Part shown: one piece after another, positions 56,856 through 64,000 of the stretch
Layout of the letters: every line of letters begins with the position of its first letter
Numbering within the stretch: position 1 is the first letter of the stretch
NCBI GenBank assembly: GCA_017552985.1
Contig: JAFZNO010000093.1
Location: 20,438 to 84,437, forward strand
DNA from: Lachnospiraceae bacterium
Lineage (GTDB): Bacteria; Bacillota; Clostridia; Lachnospirales; Lachnospiraceae
Direction: 5' to 3'
Length of the DNA: 64,000 nt
Position numbers and translations under genes: made by a program
The notes under the pieces: model-generated
The model's input: the letters and a program-made list of their open reading frames with translations, nothing else
Told to the model about the DNA's origin: nothing
The model's database searches: none

Positions 56856-57827
56856 TTAATTAGCAACGCCGGCAAACTTCACCGTTACGTCATATACCGA
56901 ATCGTCTTCTTCTACGGATTGTCCGTTGACGCAATCCGCATCCGTTCCCTCCATCCAAACGTAAACGTGAATGATAACGCCGTCATAACCTACGTTCGTT
57001 GCGATAGGCATCGTATTACTTGTAGCGGTAAAGTTGTCTCCGTTCCGTACGACCGTCCAGTTTTTGCCATTCTGGTCTACGTAGGGATCACCTGCCGTAT
57101 GAGGCAAACCATAAATATGAGGATAAGTTGATTCAACAAGTGCGTCACCACTTATGCTGGTCCATCCGTCTATACCCGTAATATCGTTTCCTTTTCCCGT
57201 TTCATTTTTGGGAGAAAATACGACCTTCAGAGTTTCTTCTCCTTCCGGATCCCCGTTCGAATCAACGGCCTGCGTGGTAATGGCGACTCTTAGCGAATCC
57301 GTTACCGCTGTCACTCCATCTCCTCCTCTTGTGGTAACAACGATTGGAGGCTCCGTGCCATCATCCTCGAGATACACGTCCGCAGTACCGGTAGCAGTGA
57401 TCGTGTAGACTAAATAGTCACTTTTTACGAAAGCGTGATAATCTTTCCCTGCTATCTTATAATGCCCCGGAACGGCATCAGCACCTGTTTCAAAGCTCGG
57501 TTCAACGTAACTTGTTACGTACCCTTGACTATCCCACGCCTGACACACATACCAATCCGTAAGATTATCCGTTGAAGCCGGGCTCAACGTGGCGCCGGTC
57601 GTCATGGCTTCCAGGGATTTCTGCTCACCACCGTGTTGCGCGCCTTCTTCCAATGTAGCAATCTGAAGAATAAAACCATTCGTCTTTGCACTAATGGTTG
57701 ACGTCTTCATGGCCACGGAATTATTTGCAACGTACCACGCATAGGTTGATGATCCAAGTGCCACTAATGATACGCATACGGATAACAGAGATGCTGCCAT
57801 CTGTTTCTTTAGCTTTTTAACAGTCAC
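56856..57827 (-). CDS. TasA/CalY-like surface protein with SipW signal
   Basis: 323 residues. The N-terminus MTVKKLKKQMAASLLSVC, then a helix ending ALGSSTYAWYV, is the classic SipW-dependent signal. The mature domain is beta-rich and Thr/Asp-rich with DWYVCQAWDSQGY and a C-terminal VYVWMEGTDADCVNG, similar to VIWMEGEDPECVD in the 59324 protein. It follows the 57989 gene by 161 bp with two hairpins between. Likely a structural fibre or accessory subunit. Confidence 0.85.
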   Translation of the reverse strand: MTVKKLKKQMAASLLSVCVSLVALGSSTYAWYVANNSVAMKTSTISAKTNGFILQIATLEEGAQHGGEQKSLEAMTTGATLSPASTDNLTDWYVCQAWDSQGYVTSYVEPSFETGADAVPGHYKIAGKDYHAFVKSDYLVYTITATGTADVYLEDDGTEPPIVVTTRGGDGVTAVTDSLRVAITTQAVDSNGDPEGEETLKVVFSPKNETGKGNDITGIDGWTSISGDALVESTYPHIYGLPHTAGDPYVDQNGKNWTVVRNGDNFTATSNTMPIATNVGYDGVIIHVYVWMEGTDADCVNGQSVEEDDSVYDVTVKFAGVAN

Positions 57828-57866
57828 TGAATCACCTCCCTTTAATTTATTAGTGTCCTAATCTTT

Positions 57867-57895
57867 AAAAAGACAGAACCACATATTACGTTCTG
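57867..57895 (-). terminator. Hairpin with T-run before CalY-like gene 2
   Basis: CAGAAC and GTTCTG arms with a 10-nt loop, then TCTTTTT on the minus strand. A second hairpin lies just before it, so partial termination between the two fibre genes is likely. Confidence 0.6.
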
Positions 57896-57906
57896 CCCTT
57901 TTAAAG

Positions 57907-57934
57907 CCTCCCCTCCACCACTATGGAGGGGAGG
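57907..57934 (-). promoter_or_regulatory. GC-rich hairpin after CalY-like gene 1
   Basis: Perfect 10-bp arms CCTCCCCTCC and GGAGGGGAGG with an 8-nt loop. The tail is not T-rich (CTTTAAAA). It could protect the upstream message from decay. Confidence 0.6.
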
Positions 57935-57988
57935 AACATTTTTTAATTCACGCTTTTAGTCTACCGTCATTTTCTCACTAGCAGACAC

Positions 57989-58822
57989 TTACGGATTCAT
58001 GCTCATGCCGTTCGTACTTACGGGAGTAGCAGTGAAGGCAATCGTCGCACCAATGGCCGTAAGATTCTCAAGGTTGGTGGTATATACGCTATCTTCAGAT
58101 CCATCATAGAAAACATATACGTCTACGTCAACGCTATCACCTGCAGGAATCGTATCAGCTAATACGCCACTCGTATTAACGCCGACAGCGGAAGTGCCGT
58201 CATTGTAAGCCGTAAGAACTGCACCATTGGCATCTGCCTTGTAAACTGCCCAGTTATCGCCACACGTTACCAAAACGCAAAGCGCATCCGTTAACTCAGA
58301 ATCAGAATTATTTACCAACGTAACGCTGGCAACCTTCAGGTCTGCAAAGGAACCAGCCTTATCATCATAGGTACCAATTACAAAGGATTCATGAATGGCA
58401 TATTCGCCCTCTACGGCATCATCCGCCGTACCAACGTTAAAACGAGAACCAGCTAAAATCGTAGTCTCCGTTTTTAATTGGGCATATGCGGATTGGAATA
58501 AAGGCTGTTCTGCAGTCATCTCAGCATCATCGCCACTAGCATCCTTATAAGCTTCACCTCCTGCTGCCTTCACCACTTGCGCGGGATAGAGTGCAGTATC
58601 CGCATCCGTAAACGTAATCTCGGTTAAAGAATCTTCCGTGATTGCATCTTCGTCAATCATAAGGAATGGAGCATTACTCTGCGCCGAAATGGTTGCCGTC
58701 GTAGCGGTTACTTGGCTGTTACTAACAAACCATGCATACGTACTGGATCCGAGAGCTACCGTTGCAACTAAGGTCATGGCAATTGCTGCCGCCAGTTGCT
58801 TTCTTAATGATTTAACTGTCAT
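57989..58822 (-). CDS. TasA/CalY-like major surface protein with SipW signal
   Basis: 277 residues. MTVKSLRKQLAAAIAMTL, then VATVALGSSTYAWFVSN, gives a textbook SipW signal with cleavage expected soon after. The mature domain is rich in Ala, Thr and Asp, with two Cys near residue 200. It starts the pair 58822-56856 and is preceded by a long structured leader and a promoter at 59191. Its place and length (TasA is about 260) suggest a main fibre subunit. Confidence 0.88.
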   Translation of the reverse strand: MTVKSLRKQLAAAIAMTLVATVALGSSTYAWFVSNSQVTATTATISAQSNAPFLMIDEDAITEDSLTEITFTDADTALYPAQVVKAAGGEAYKDASGDDAEMTAEQPLFQSAYAQLKTETTILAGSRFNVGTADDAVEGEYAIHESFVIGTYDDKAGSFADLKVASVTLVNNSDSELTDALCVLVTCGDNWAVYKADANGAVLTAYNDGTSAVGVNTSGVLADTIPAGDSVDVDVYVFYDGSEDSVYTTNLENLTAIGATIAFTATPVSTNGMSMNP

Positions 58823-58869
58823 AATATTGTCCTCCTTTTTACGTATTCCGCTTCAGTTGATTCTGCCGC

Positions 58870-59090
58870 GGTAGACAGCCGATCGTAAGGGATTGGGGCT
58901 TAAGTTTTAGCTCCTCTCCTTCCAAAGCGAAGTTGATCGGGCTTCGCTCCGTCGTCCTTACGTTCCGATACCATCGTTCGGATCCGTCCTGTTAACAGAT
59001 CATACTCCCACCGGGCCCGGTTAAAAGAGTACATCTCCTTCACCCGCCGGTGAGGATACCATCTTTTAATAGGAGGGACCGAGTTCATAG
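58870..59090 (-). promoter_or_regulatory. Structured GC-rich leader of CalY-like operon
   Basis: In the RNA strand I find nested stems: TCACC/GGTGA; TACTC-ACCGG/CCGGT-GAGTA; AGCGAAG/CTTCGCT; and a long-range CGTAAGG/CCTTACG closing the last. The region is much more GC-rich than the flanking AT-rich sequence. It does not match the c-di-GMP-I, SAM, T-box, lysine or cobalamin consensus that I know. It would lie in the 5' untranslated part of the fibre mRNA. A 62-codon frame within it is probably incidental. Confidence 0.6.
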
Positions 59091-59190
59091 ATTCTGGAAC
59101 AAAGGACCGATATTTAATTTTTATACTAAACGATGCATAGCATCGAAAGTACCAATGGGTAGAGTATCTCTTGTTTTATATATCGACTTC

Positions 59191-59219
59191 ATTTTACAAT
59201 AGTTTAGAAGATTTTTCAA
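59191..59219 (-). promoter_or_regulatory. Promoter of CalY-like operon
   Basis: TTGAAA, 17 nt, TAAAAT on the minus strand. The leader would be about 360 nt long. A CGATGC-TAT-GCATCG hairpin lies near its 5' end. Confidence 0.5.
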
Positions 59220-59323
59220 GTATTTTTTACATATTCGTACAAAAATCGCCATTTGTAAATCGATTTTTTATGAAATGTGCCGAATTTCAAGGAACTGTTT
59301 TGTGCATTTTAGTTTCTATTTTC

Positions 59324-60295
59324 CTACTGGTTTCTTCGATTCTCCCATGTTACGTCGCCTGAATTGTAGTAGCTGGGCGCTTCGTTTCCTGCCGCGCTGA
59401 TAGGTTTGTCTCCAGACAAGGTATCCTTTACGTCACGGATAAATTTCGCAAGCAGGCTTGTTTCCTCCTGATCCATGGCGTCGATGGTCATGCTAAACTG
59501 AACGCTTCCGCCGACGATGGAGTCAACGCATTCCGGATCCTCGCCTTCCATCCAGATGACGATGGTGTACTTGTCCACGTTACCAACGAGGAAATTCTCC
59601 TCCGCGTAGGAACAAACGATCTTGTTGCTTTCAAAATTCACGCATCCGTCTTCCGGGCCGCCATCCTTCGCAGGCATCGCGTAAACCGTTCTCTCGCCGT
59701 TTCTCCAGATTGCGATGCGCACCGCTTCCTCCGCGCCTTTTGCACAAGCATCCAAATGCACCCTCGCAAGATACTTTACGTCTTCCTTTCCGGCATTTCT
59801 CACGTAATAGGTATACGCCATGTAGTTATATCCATTGTGGTTACCGTCAATCTCATCAATGTCTTCCGGCAGGTCGCTGATGGTGATGTTCGTTGCATCC
59901 TGCACGGTCTTTACGACAAGACGCGCCGTGGGATCTTCAAACGTCCCCTTGTCATCGATCGCAATACCTTTCCGATACAGCTCCAGACGGTTCAGGTTGA
60001 TGGTGAAGTTACCCATCTTCTCCTGCATAAATGCCAGAATAAACAGAAATGCGATCAGGAGCAGCAACACTAACAGTATGATCCGCATTTTGTCCAAGCG
60101 AAGTAAGGCCGCACCGAGCTTCTTGATCCGGCGTCCCGGCATGTACATGGAGACGATGGCATCATCATCCAGTTCATCGCCGTTCTCCGCCAGGATTTGC
60201 TCCAGCTTCTCAATGCGGACCAGCTGATCCTTGGAACCTCTCGGCTTCTTCTCAGTATTCTCTTGTGTCCCAGCCTTCTTTTTTCCCAGTTTCAA
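59324..60295 (-). CDS. Membrane protein with TasA-like outer domain
   Basis: 323 residues. A charged cytoplasmic part (1-68) with an EKLEQILAENGDELDDDA helix precedes one membrane helix near 70-90. The outer domain includes YVRNAGKEDVKYLARVHLDA and VIWMEGEDPECVD, similar to the 56856 protein. Unlike the other fibre proteins it has no TYAWF signal, so it probably stays anchored and could nucleate or tether the fibre. It follows the PilZ gene by 49 bp. Confidence 0.7.
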   Translation of the reverse strand: MKLGKKKAGTQENTEKKPRGSKDQLVRIEKLEQILAENGDELDDDAIVSMYMPGRRIKKLGAALLRLDKMRIILLVLLLLIAFLFILAFMQEKMGNFTINLNRLELYRKGIAIDDKGTFEDPTARLVVKTVQDATNITISDLPEDIDEIDGNHNGYNYMAYTYYVRNAGKEDVKYLARVHLDACAKGAEEAVRIAIWRNGERTVYAMPAKDGGPEDGCVNFESNKIVCSYAEENFLVGNVDKYTIVIWMEGEDPECVDSIVGGSVQFSMTIDAMDQEETSLLAKFIRDVKDTLSGDKPISAAGNEAPSYYNSGDVTWENRRNQ

Positions 60296-60344
60296 GTTTT
60301 GTTTCCTTCTTCTTGTCTAAAATTACGTTTATCGTGCCAGCATC

Positions 60345-61025
60345 TTATAATTTATACTTTTCCTTTACGTTAGACAGATAATCCTGCAACTGCTCCTTCT
60401 CGGAGGAATCGCTGAATCTAAATTGCAGACCGCAAAGGAGTCTGTACATGCTTCCCTTAGGAGCCTCACGCACCCAGCAGACGTTTCCGATCTCGGTCAG
60501 GGCCTGGCCTTTCACGCTGGTACCAACGCGGGGAAGATCCAGCGTCACGATCTCTCCAACGTCGAAGTGTCTGTTCATAAATACTGCGGCACCACCGGCA
60601 GATACGTCGAGGGTCATGCCGTCTTCCTTCGGGATCTCACCGTCAGCATTAAGCTCCCAAGTCTCCTGGCTGTACTCTATGCGAAGCGTAACCTTAACAC
60701 GCTCGTCAGCACGCTGGAAGAACTGCCTCTGCTCGGAAACCCTTCTGATCTTCCAGTATCTTCTTACGCCTTCCTTTACGGTGTCATCCACGTAACCCGC
60801 AAAGATCATGGCATCGCTTCCGCTTCCATACTGAATAAGAAGCTTCTGGCTCTCATCCACCTCCAGTGGCTTCCCGTTGACCACGGGAATGGAGATCAAG
60901 AATGCGGATTCGTTGAGTGACTTGTTAAAGGTACATATCATATTGAAATTAGGTTCCTTACCTAATTCCGCGTCATATGCCATCCTAAGCTTTGTGCCGG
61001 CCTTAATCTTTAATGCTCCTGCCAT
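60345..61025 (-). CDS. PilZ-domain c-di-GMP receptor (YcgR-like)
   Basis: 226 residues. Residues 1-98 resemble the YcgR N-terminal domain. The PilZ domain from about 100 has the binding pair R105/R109 (QRADERV) and D140-x-S142-x-x-G145 (DVSAGG), both intact. It should bind c-di-GMP. It lies between the SipW and membrane fibre genes, with gaps of 21 and 49 bp, so fibre assembly or placement is likely under c-di-GMP control. Confidence 0.9.
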   Translation of the reverse strand: MAGALKIKAGTKLRMAYDAELGKEPNFNMICTFNKSLNESAFLISIPVVNGKPLEVDESQKLLIQYGSGSDAMIFAGYVDDTVKEGVRRYWKIRRVSEQRQFFQRADERVKVTLRIEYSQETWELNADGEIPKEDGMTLDVSAGGAAVFMNRHFDVGEIVTLDLPRVGTSVKGQALTEIGNVCWVREAPKGSMYRLLCGLQFRFSDSSEKEQLQDYLSNVKEKYKL

Positions 61026-61046
61026 AGTTTTCTCCTTTTACGGATC

Positions 61047-61778
61047 TTAGTTTTTCTCGTCTTCCTCCTGAGGTTCTGCGTCTTTTCCGCCGTCTTCCTC
61101 CTGAGGTTCTTCGTCCTTCCCGCCGTCTTCCTCTGGCGTTTCCGTGCTTTCCTGTCCTTCCTTCGCCTGCGCCGCCTTCTTCTCCCGGAGCGCCGCCAGG
61201 GCTTCCCGCACTGCCGCTTCCTCTTCTTCCTTTACCAGCTTCTTTGCTGCCGAAATGCCGTCAAAAACGCTTCGGAGCAACATCACAACTAGTGGGATCA
61301 GGATCAACGGGATGAAGACAAGCGGATTGGAAATCAGCTTTACCAACCTTCCCAAAAAGAGGGAAGAAAAAACAACCTTACCGATCAAGTCCTCCGCCCG
61401 CGTCGGAAAACGGTCCTCAATGTTATTGGCATCGCCTTTGGTGATGATCAGCTGCCTTCCCTCATCCTCTTCGAACCGGATAATGCGGTGCGTGTTCGGT
61501 TCTCCCAAAAGGGACGGATCCCTGGAATAAAACGTGATCACGTCGCCTATGGCCAGTTCCTGCGCCTCCACGCGCTTTACCACGATCAGCGAGTTTGTGG
61601 AGATCGTTGGCTCCATGCTCCCCGTCATCACGCGGAACAGGGAATACCCAAAGAAGTTGGGCGCCTCTCCCGGTTTTGCCATTACGACGCTAAGGAGCGC
61701 CAGGACGGAAACCACGATGACGAGGATGGAGACCACGTTCATGAGCTTTAGCAATATGTCTTTAATGCGTTTTCCCAT
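61047..61778 (-). CDS. sipW: Signal peptidase I, SipW/ER type
   Basis: 243 residues. A membrane helix lies at 12-33; the nucleophile is S54 in MTGSMEPTI, H97 (THRII) replaces the bacterial Lys, and D116 (KGDANN) completes the ER-type site. A second helix is near 150-175. The cytoplasmic tail has two EEDGGKDxEPQ units. It should cut the TYAW-type signals of the neighbouring fibre proteins. It starts 5 bp after the long coiled-coil gene ends. Confidence 0.93.
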   Translation of the reverse strand: MGKRIKDILLKLMNVVSILVIVVSVLALLSVVMAKPGEAPNFFGYSLFRVMTGSMEPTISTNSLIVVKRVEAQELAIGDVITFYSRDPSLLGEPNTHRIIRFEEDEGRQLIITKGDANNIEDRFPTRAEDLIGKVVFSSLFLGRLVKLISNPLVFIPLILIPLVVMLLRSVFDGISAAKKLVKEEEEAAVREALAALREKKAAQAKEGQESTETPEEDGGKDEEPQEEDGGKDAEPQEEDEKN

Positions 61779-61783
61779 GCGCC

Positions 61784-64000
61784 TTACTTATTGTCCTCAT
61801 TTCTGTCATAATCACTATAATGCTTCTTTGCCTTACGGCTAGCGAAAATATATTGCGAAAGCGAGGTTGCGTCAGCCTTATCCTGCGCGAGCTTCGCCTT
61901 TTCAAGAGCTCTGTCTCTCTCGTCCTCCAGCATGGTCACGCGCTTTTCAGCGTCCTTCCAGGAAGCGGAAGCGTCGTCAAGCTGCGCGCGCAGATCGTCG
62001 ATCTTCTTTTGGGAAACGGCCAGCATTTCCTTGTTCTTTTTTTCCTTTTCCGCATACTGGGCTTGGAATTTCTCGACCTGTATCTGAACCTCTTCCTGAA
62101 TGAAATTGTTGTGACGGTCAAGTTCACGCTGCATCTGCTCGATCTTGGCATCGGCTTCCTGCTTGGTTCTCGCCGCCTTATCATCTCCTCGCTTTTCAGC
62201 AAGAGCGATCTGCTCCTGAGCTGCCTTACGTACTCTGGCAAGCTGGTTCTCGAGATCAGCCCTCTCCTTTGCTGCAGCCTCGCGGATCTCCTGCTTCGTT
62301 TGCTCAAGCCGCTCTTTTGCTGCTTCCTCGGCCATGGCAAGGCGTTCGTCTGCCTCTGCCTTCGCCTGTGCAATCTCTTCTTCGGCCTTGGCATTCGCCT
62401 GTTCCTGAACCTCGGTAACCTGACGTTCTGCCTGTTCCCGTGCCTCGGTAACCTGGGCGTTTGCCTGTTCCTTTATCTCGGCGATCTGGGTCTTTGCCTT
62501 TTCTTCCGCTTCCGCGATTCTTGCGTCTGCCTGGGACTTCGCCTCGGCCACCTGAGCCTGCGCCTGCTCCTTTGCTTCCGCAATCTGGGCGTCTGCCTGC
62601 TTCTTTGCCTCGGCCGTCTCCGTCTGGGACTTCTTCTCGGCTTCCGCTATGCGGGCATTTGCCTGTGCCTGTGCTGCGTCAACCTCTTTCTGGGCCTTTT
62701 CCTTGGCTTCCGCTATGCGGGCATCCACCTGGGCAATCTTTTCGTTCGCTTCCTTCTCAGCTGCGGCAACCCTGTTCTCCGCATCCTGCTTCGTCTTTGC
62801 GATCAGGCCAACCGCCTCTCGCTTTGTCTGCGAAAGTTGCTCGCTTGCTTCCTGCTTGGCGGTCTCCAATTCAGCCTCTTTTTCAGCAAGCTTCTTGGAA
62901 AGATCGTCCTCCATAAACTTCGACTGCTCGACAAGGAGATCCTTCTCCTGCTTGAGCATATTCTTTTCCTGCTTCAGGGAATTGTTTTCCTCGAAGAGTT
63001 CGTCTGCACGTTTTACTGCTTCCTGCGCCTGTGCGTTTGCCGCCGCGATCCTGCTCTCGGCTTGTGCGATCTGCTCGTCGGCACGCTTCTTTTCCTCGGC
63101 GATGGATTCCTCGGCAAGGTGCATTGCTTCCGTCACGTCAGTCTCTGCCTTCTGCTTAGCATCCTCAGCTGCGGCATTTGCGGCTGCGATCTCTTCGTTA
63201 GCCTTGCTTCTCGTCTCAGCGATCTGAGCTTCGGCTGCCTGCTTCGTCTTTTCAGCGTTCTCGTTTGCTTCCGATACGGCCAAGTCAGCCAGTTCCTTCG
63301 CCTCTGCGATCTCGGCCTCTGCCTTCTGCTTCGCCTCTGCGATCTCTGCTGCTGCCTGCTCCTTCGCCTGCGCGATCTCGGCCTCTGCCTTCTGCTTCAT
63401 CTCGGCGATCTCTGCTGCTGCCTGCTCCTTCGCCTGCGCGATCTCGGCCTCTGCCTTCTGCTTCTCGCTTGCGACGGTCTCTTCTGCAAGACGCATTGCT
63501 TCGCTTACGTCATTCTCAGCCTTCTGCCTTGCTTCCTCTGCCGCGGCATTCGCTGCAGCGATCTCCTCATCGGCCTTGCTTCTCGCGTCAGCAATGGTCT
63601 CGTTAGCCATTTGCTTCGTTTCTTCGACGGCAATGTCTGCCATCTGCTTCGTCTCTGCAATCTGGGCGTCAGCCTGCTGCCTTACCTGTTCTGCATTTGT
63701 ATTTGCTGCAAGCACGGCTGCTTCTGCCGCCTGCTTGATCTGAAGAACCTGTGTTTCGGCATTCTGCTTGATCTGCATGATCTGCGCTTCTGCCATTTGT
63801 TTTGTCTCGGCAATCTGAGCCTGTGCCTCTGCCGCCTGTGCCCGTGCTTCGGTTACCTGCGCATCCGCCTGCTCCTTCGTCTCAGCAATTTCTGCCGCTG
63901 CCTGTTCCTTCGTTTGGGCGATCTCAGCTTCTGCCTGTTCCTTCGTCTGCGCGATCTCTGCGTCAGCCTGCTGTCTTACCTGCTCTGCGTTTGCCGTTGC
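61784..64000 (-). CDS. Very long Ala/Glu/Lys coiled-coil protein, 5' part cut by window edge
   Basis: The frame is open to base 64000, giving at least 738 residues; the true start lies outside. Most of it is Ala-rich with an 11-residue period (AEIAQTKEQA-type units), suited to a long right-handed coiled coil. A block of about 50 residues starting SKADEEIAAANAAAEEA recurs as SKANEEIAAANAAAEDA about 115 residues later. The last 120 residues are more complex and end with a basic/acidic tail (SRKAKKHYSDYDRNEDNK). No membrane segment is seen here. Position before sipW suggests a scaffold for the surface apparatus. Confidence 0.8.
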   Translation of the reverse strand, partial: ATANAEQVRQQADAEIAQTKEQAEAEIAQTKEQAAAEIAETKEQADAQVTEARAQAAEAQAQIAETKQMAEAQIMQIKQNAETQVLQIKQAAEAAVLAANTNAEQVRQQADAQIAETKQMADIAVEETKQMANETIADARSKADEEIAAANAAAEEARQKAENDVSEAMRLAEETVASEKQKAEAEIAQAKEQAAAEIAEMKQKAEAEIAQAKEQAAAEIAEAKQKAEAEIAEAKELADLAVSEANENAEKTKQAAEAQIAETRSKANEEIAAANAAAEDAKQKAETDVTEAMHLAEESIAEEKKRADEQIAQAESRIAAANAQAQEAVKRADELFEENNSLKQEKNMLKQEKDLLVEQSKFMEDDLSKKLAEKEAELETAKQEASEQLSQTKREAVGLIAKTKQDAENRVAAAEKEANEKIAQVDARIAEAKEKAQKEVDAAQAQANARIAEAEKKSQTETAEAKKQADAQIAEAKEQAQAQVAEAKSQADARIAEAEEKAKTQIAEIKEQANAQVTEAREQAERQVTEVQEQANAKAEEEIAQAKAEADERLAMAEEAAKERLEQTKQEIREAAAKERADLENQLARVRKAAQEQIALAEKRGDDKAARTKQEADAKIEQMQRELDRHNNFIQEEVQIQVEKFQAQYAEKEKKNKEMLAVSQKKIDDLRAQLDDASASWKDAEKRVTMLEDERDRALEKAKLAQDKADATSLSQYIFASRKAKKHYSDYDRNEDNK

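Noticed and set aside
58900-59088. 62-codon minus-strand frame in the fibre leader
   Set aside because: Arg/Lys-rich translation of a region dominated by stems; no convincing ribosome site, and its codons coincide with the hairpin arms.
58870-59090. c-di-GMP-I riboswitch controlling the fibre operon
   Set aside because: Tempting because of PilZ and EAL genes, but the conserved aptamer sequences were not found. Kept only as an unassigned structured leader.

Overview
The window looks like chromosome from an anaerobic low-to-mid-GC Firmicute, most likely a Lachnospiraceae-type Clostridium relative. Supporting signs are type III glutamine synthetase, Rrf2-controlled cysteine and Fe-S genes, SipW-type signal peptidase with TasA/CalY-like surface proteins, purine-rich Shine-Dalgarno sites and strong TTGACA-17-TATAAT promoters. 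Nearly every gene is on the minus strand; the one clear exception is the Rrf2 gene at 15098. I see no rRNA, tRNA, CRISPR array, integrase or transposase.

Region 1 (1-24.7 kb) is mainly sulfur and thiol metabolism. A metY-cysK pair is preceded by an Rrf2-type operator/promoter and a leader that encodes a Cys-rich peptide and can fold into alternative terminator and antiterminator hairpins. A second set of genes (GST-like oxidoreductase, three-part amino-acid ABC transporter, PepT-like peptidase, GNAT-cystathionine synthase fusion, MalY-type beta-lyase) follows a LysR gene and has its own leader peptide with five consecutive Cys codons. Next come nifU-nifS, two Rrf2 regulators, a serine hydrolase, HtrA, a membrane EAL phosphodiesterase, a metallophosphoesterase, a VanY-type peptidase, a GNAT enzyme and a DMT exporter. 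The same operator, CCTAnnrTGTCAATAGG in plus-strand reading, lies over the -35 box of the metY, nifS and second rrf2 promoters.

Region 2 (24.8-46.8 kb) is a nitrogen-assimilation neighbourhood: purF, pyrG, asnB, an ammonium transporter fused to a PII domain, glnN, gltD and gltB. It is interrupted by a response regulator/ABC/histidine kinase operon, a membrane-bound XRE regulator and two tandem HEGGH membrane metalloprotease-like genes. glnN and gltB share the same promoter plus two-hairpin leader. Between gltB and gltD lies a striking array of seven TACCC...GGGTA dyads repeated every 50-53 bp.

Region 3 (47-64 kb) is a surface-fibre cluster: a 1825-residue repeat protein, several TasA/CalY-like proteins, SipW, a PilZ protein expected to sense c-di-GMP, and a very long Ala-rich coiled-coil protein that runs off the right edge. 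yqeY and a sodium-symporter gene sit inside it. A roughly 220-nt GC-rich, highly foldable leader precedes the main CalY-like pair. The membrane EAL protein in region 1 and the PilZ protein here suggest c-di-GMP control of surface structures, but that link is inference.

Start sites were chosen from Shine-Dalgarno spacing. All functions are read from motifs and family resemblance without database searches.
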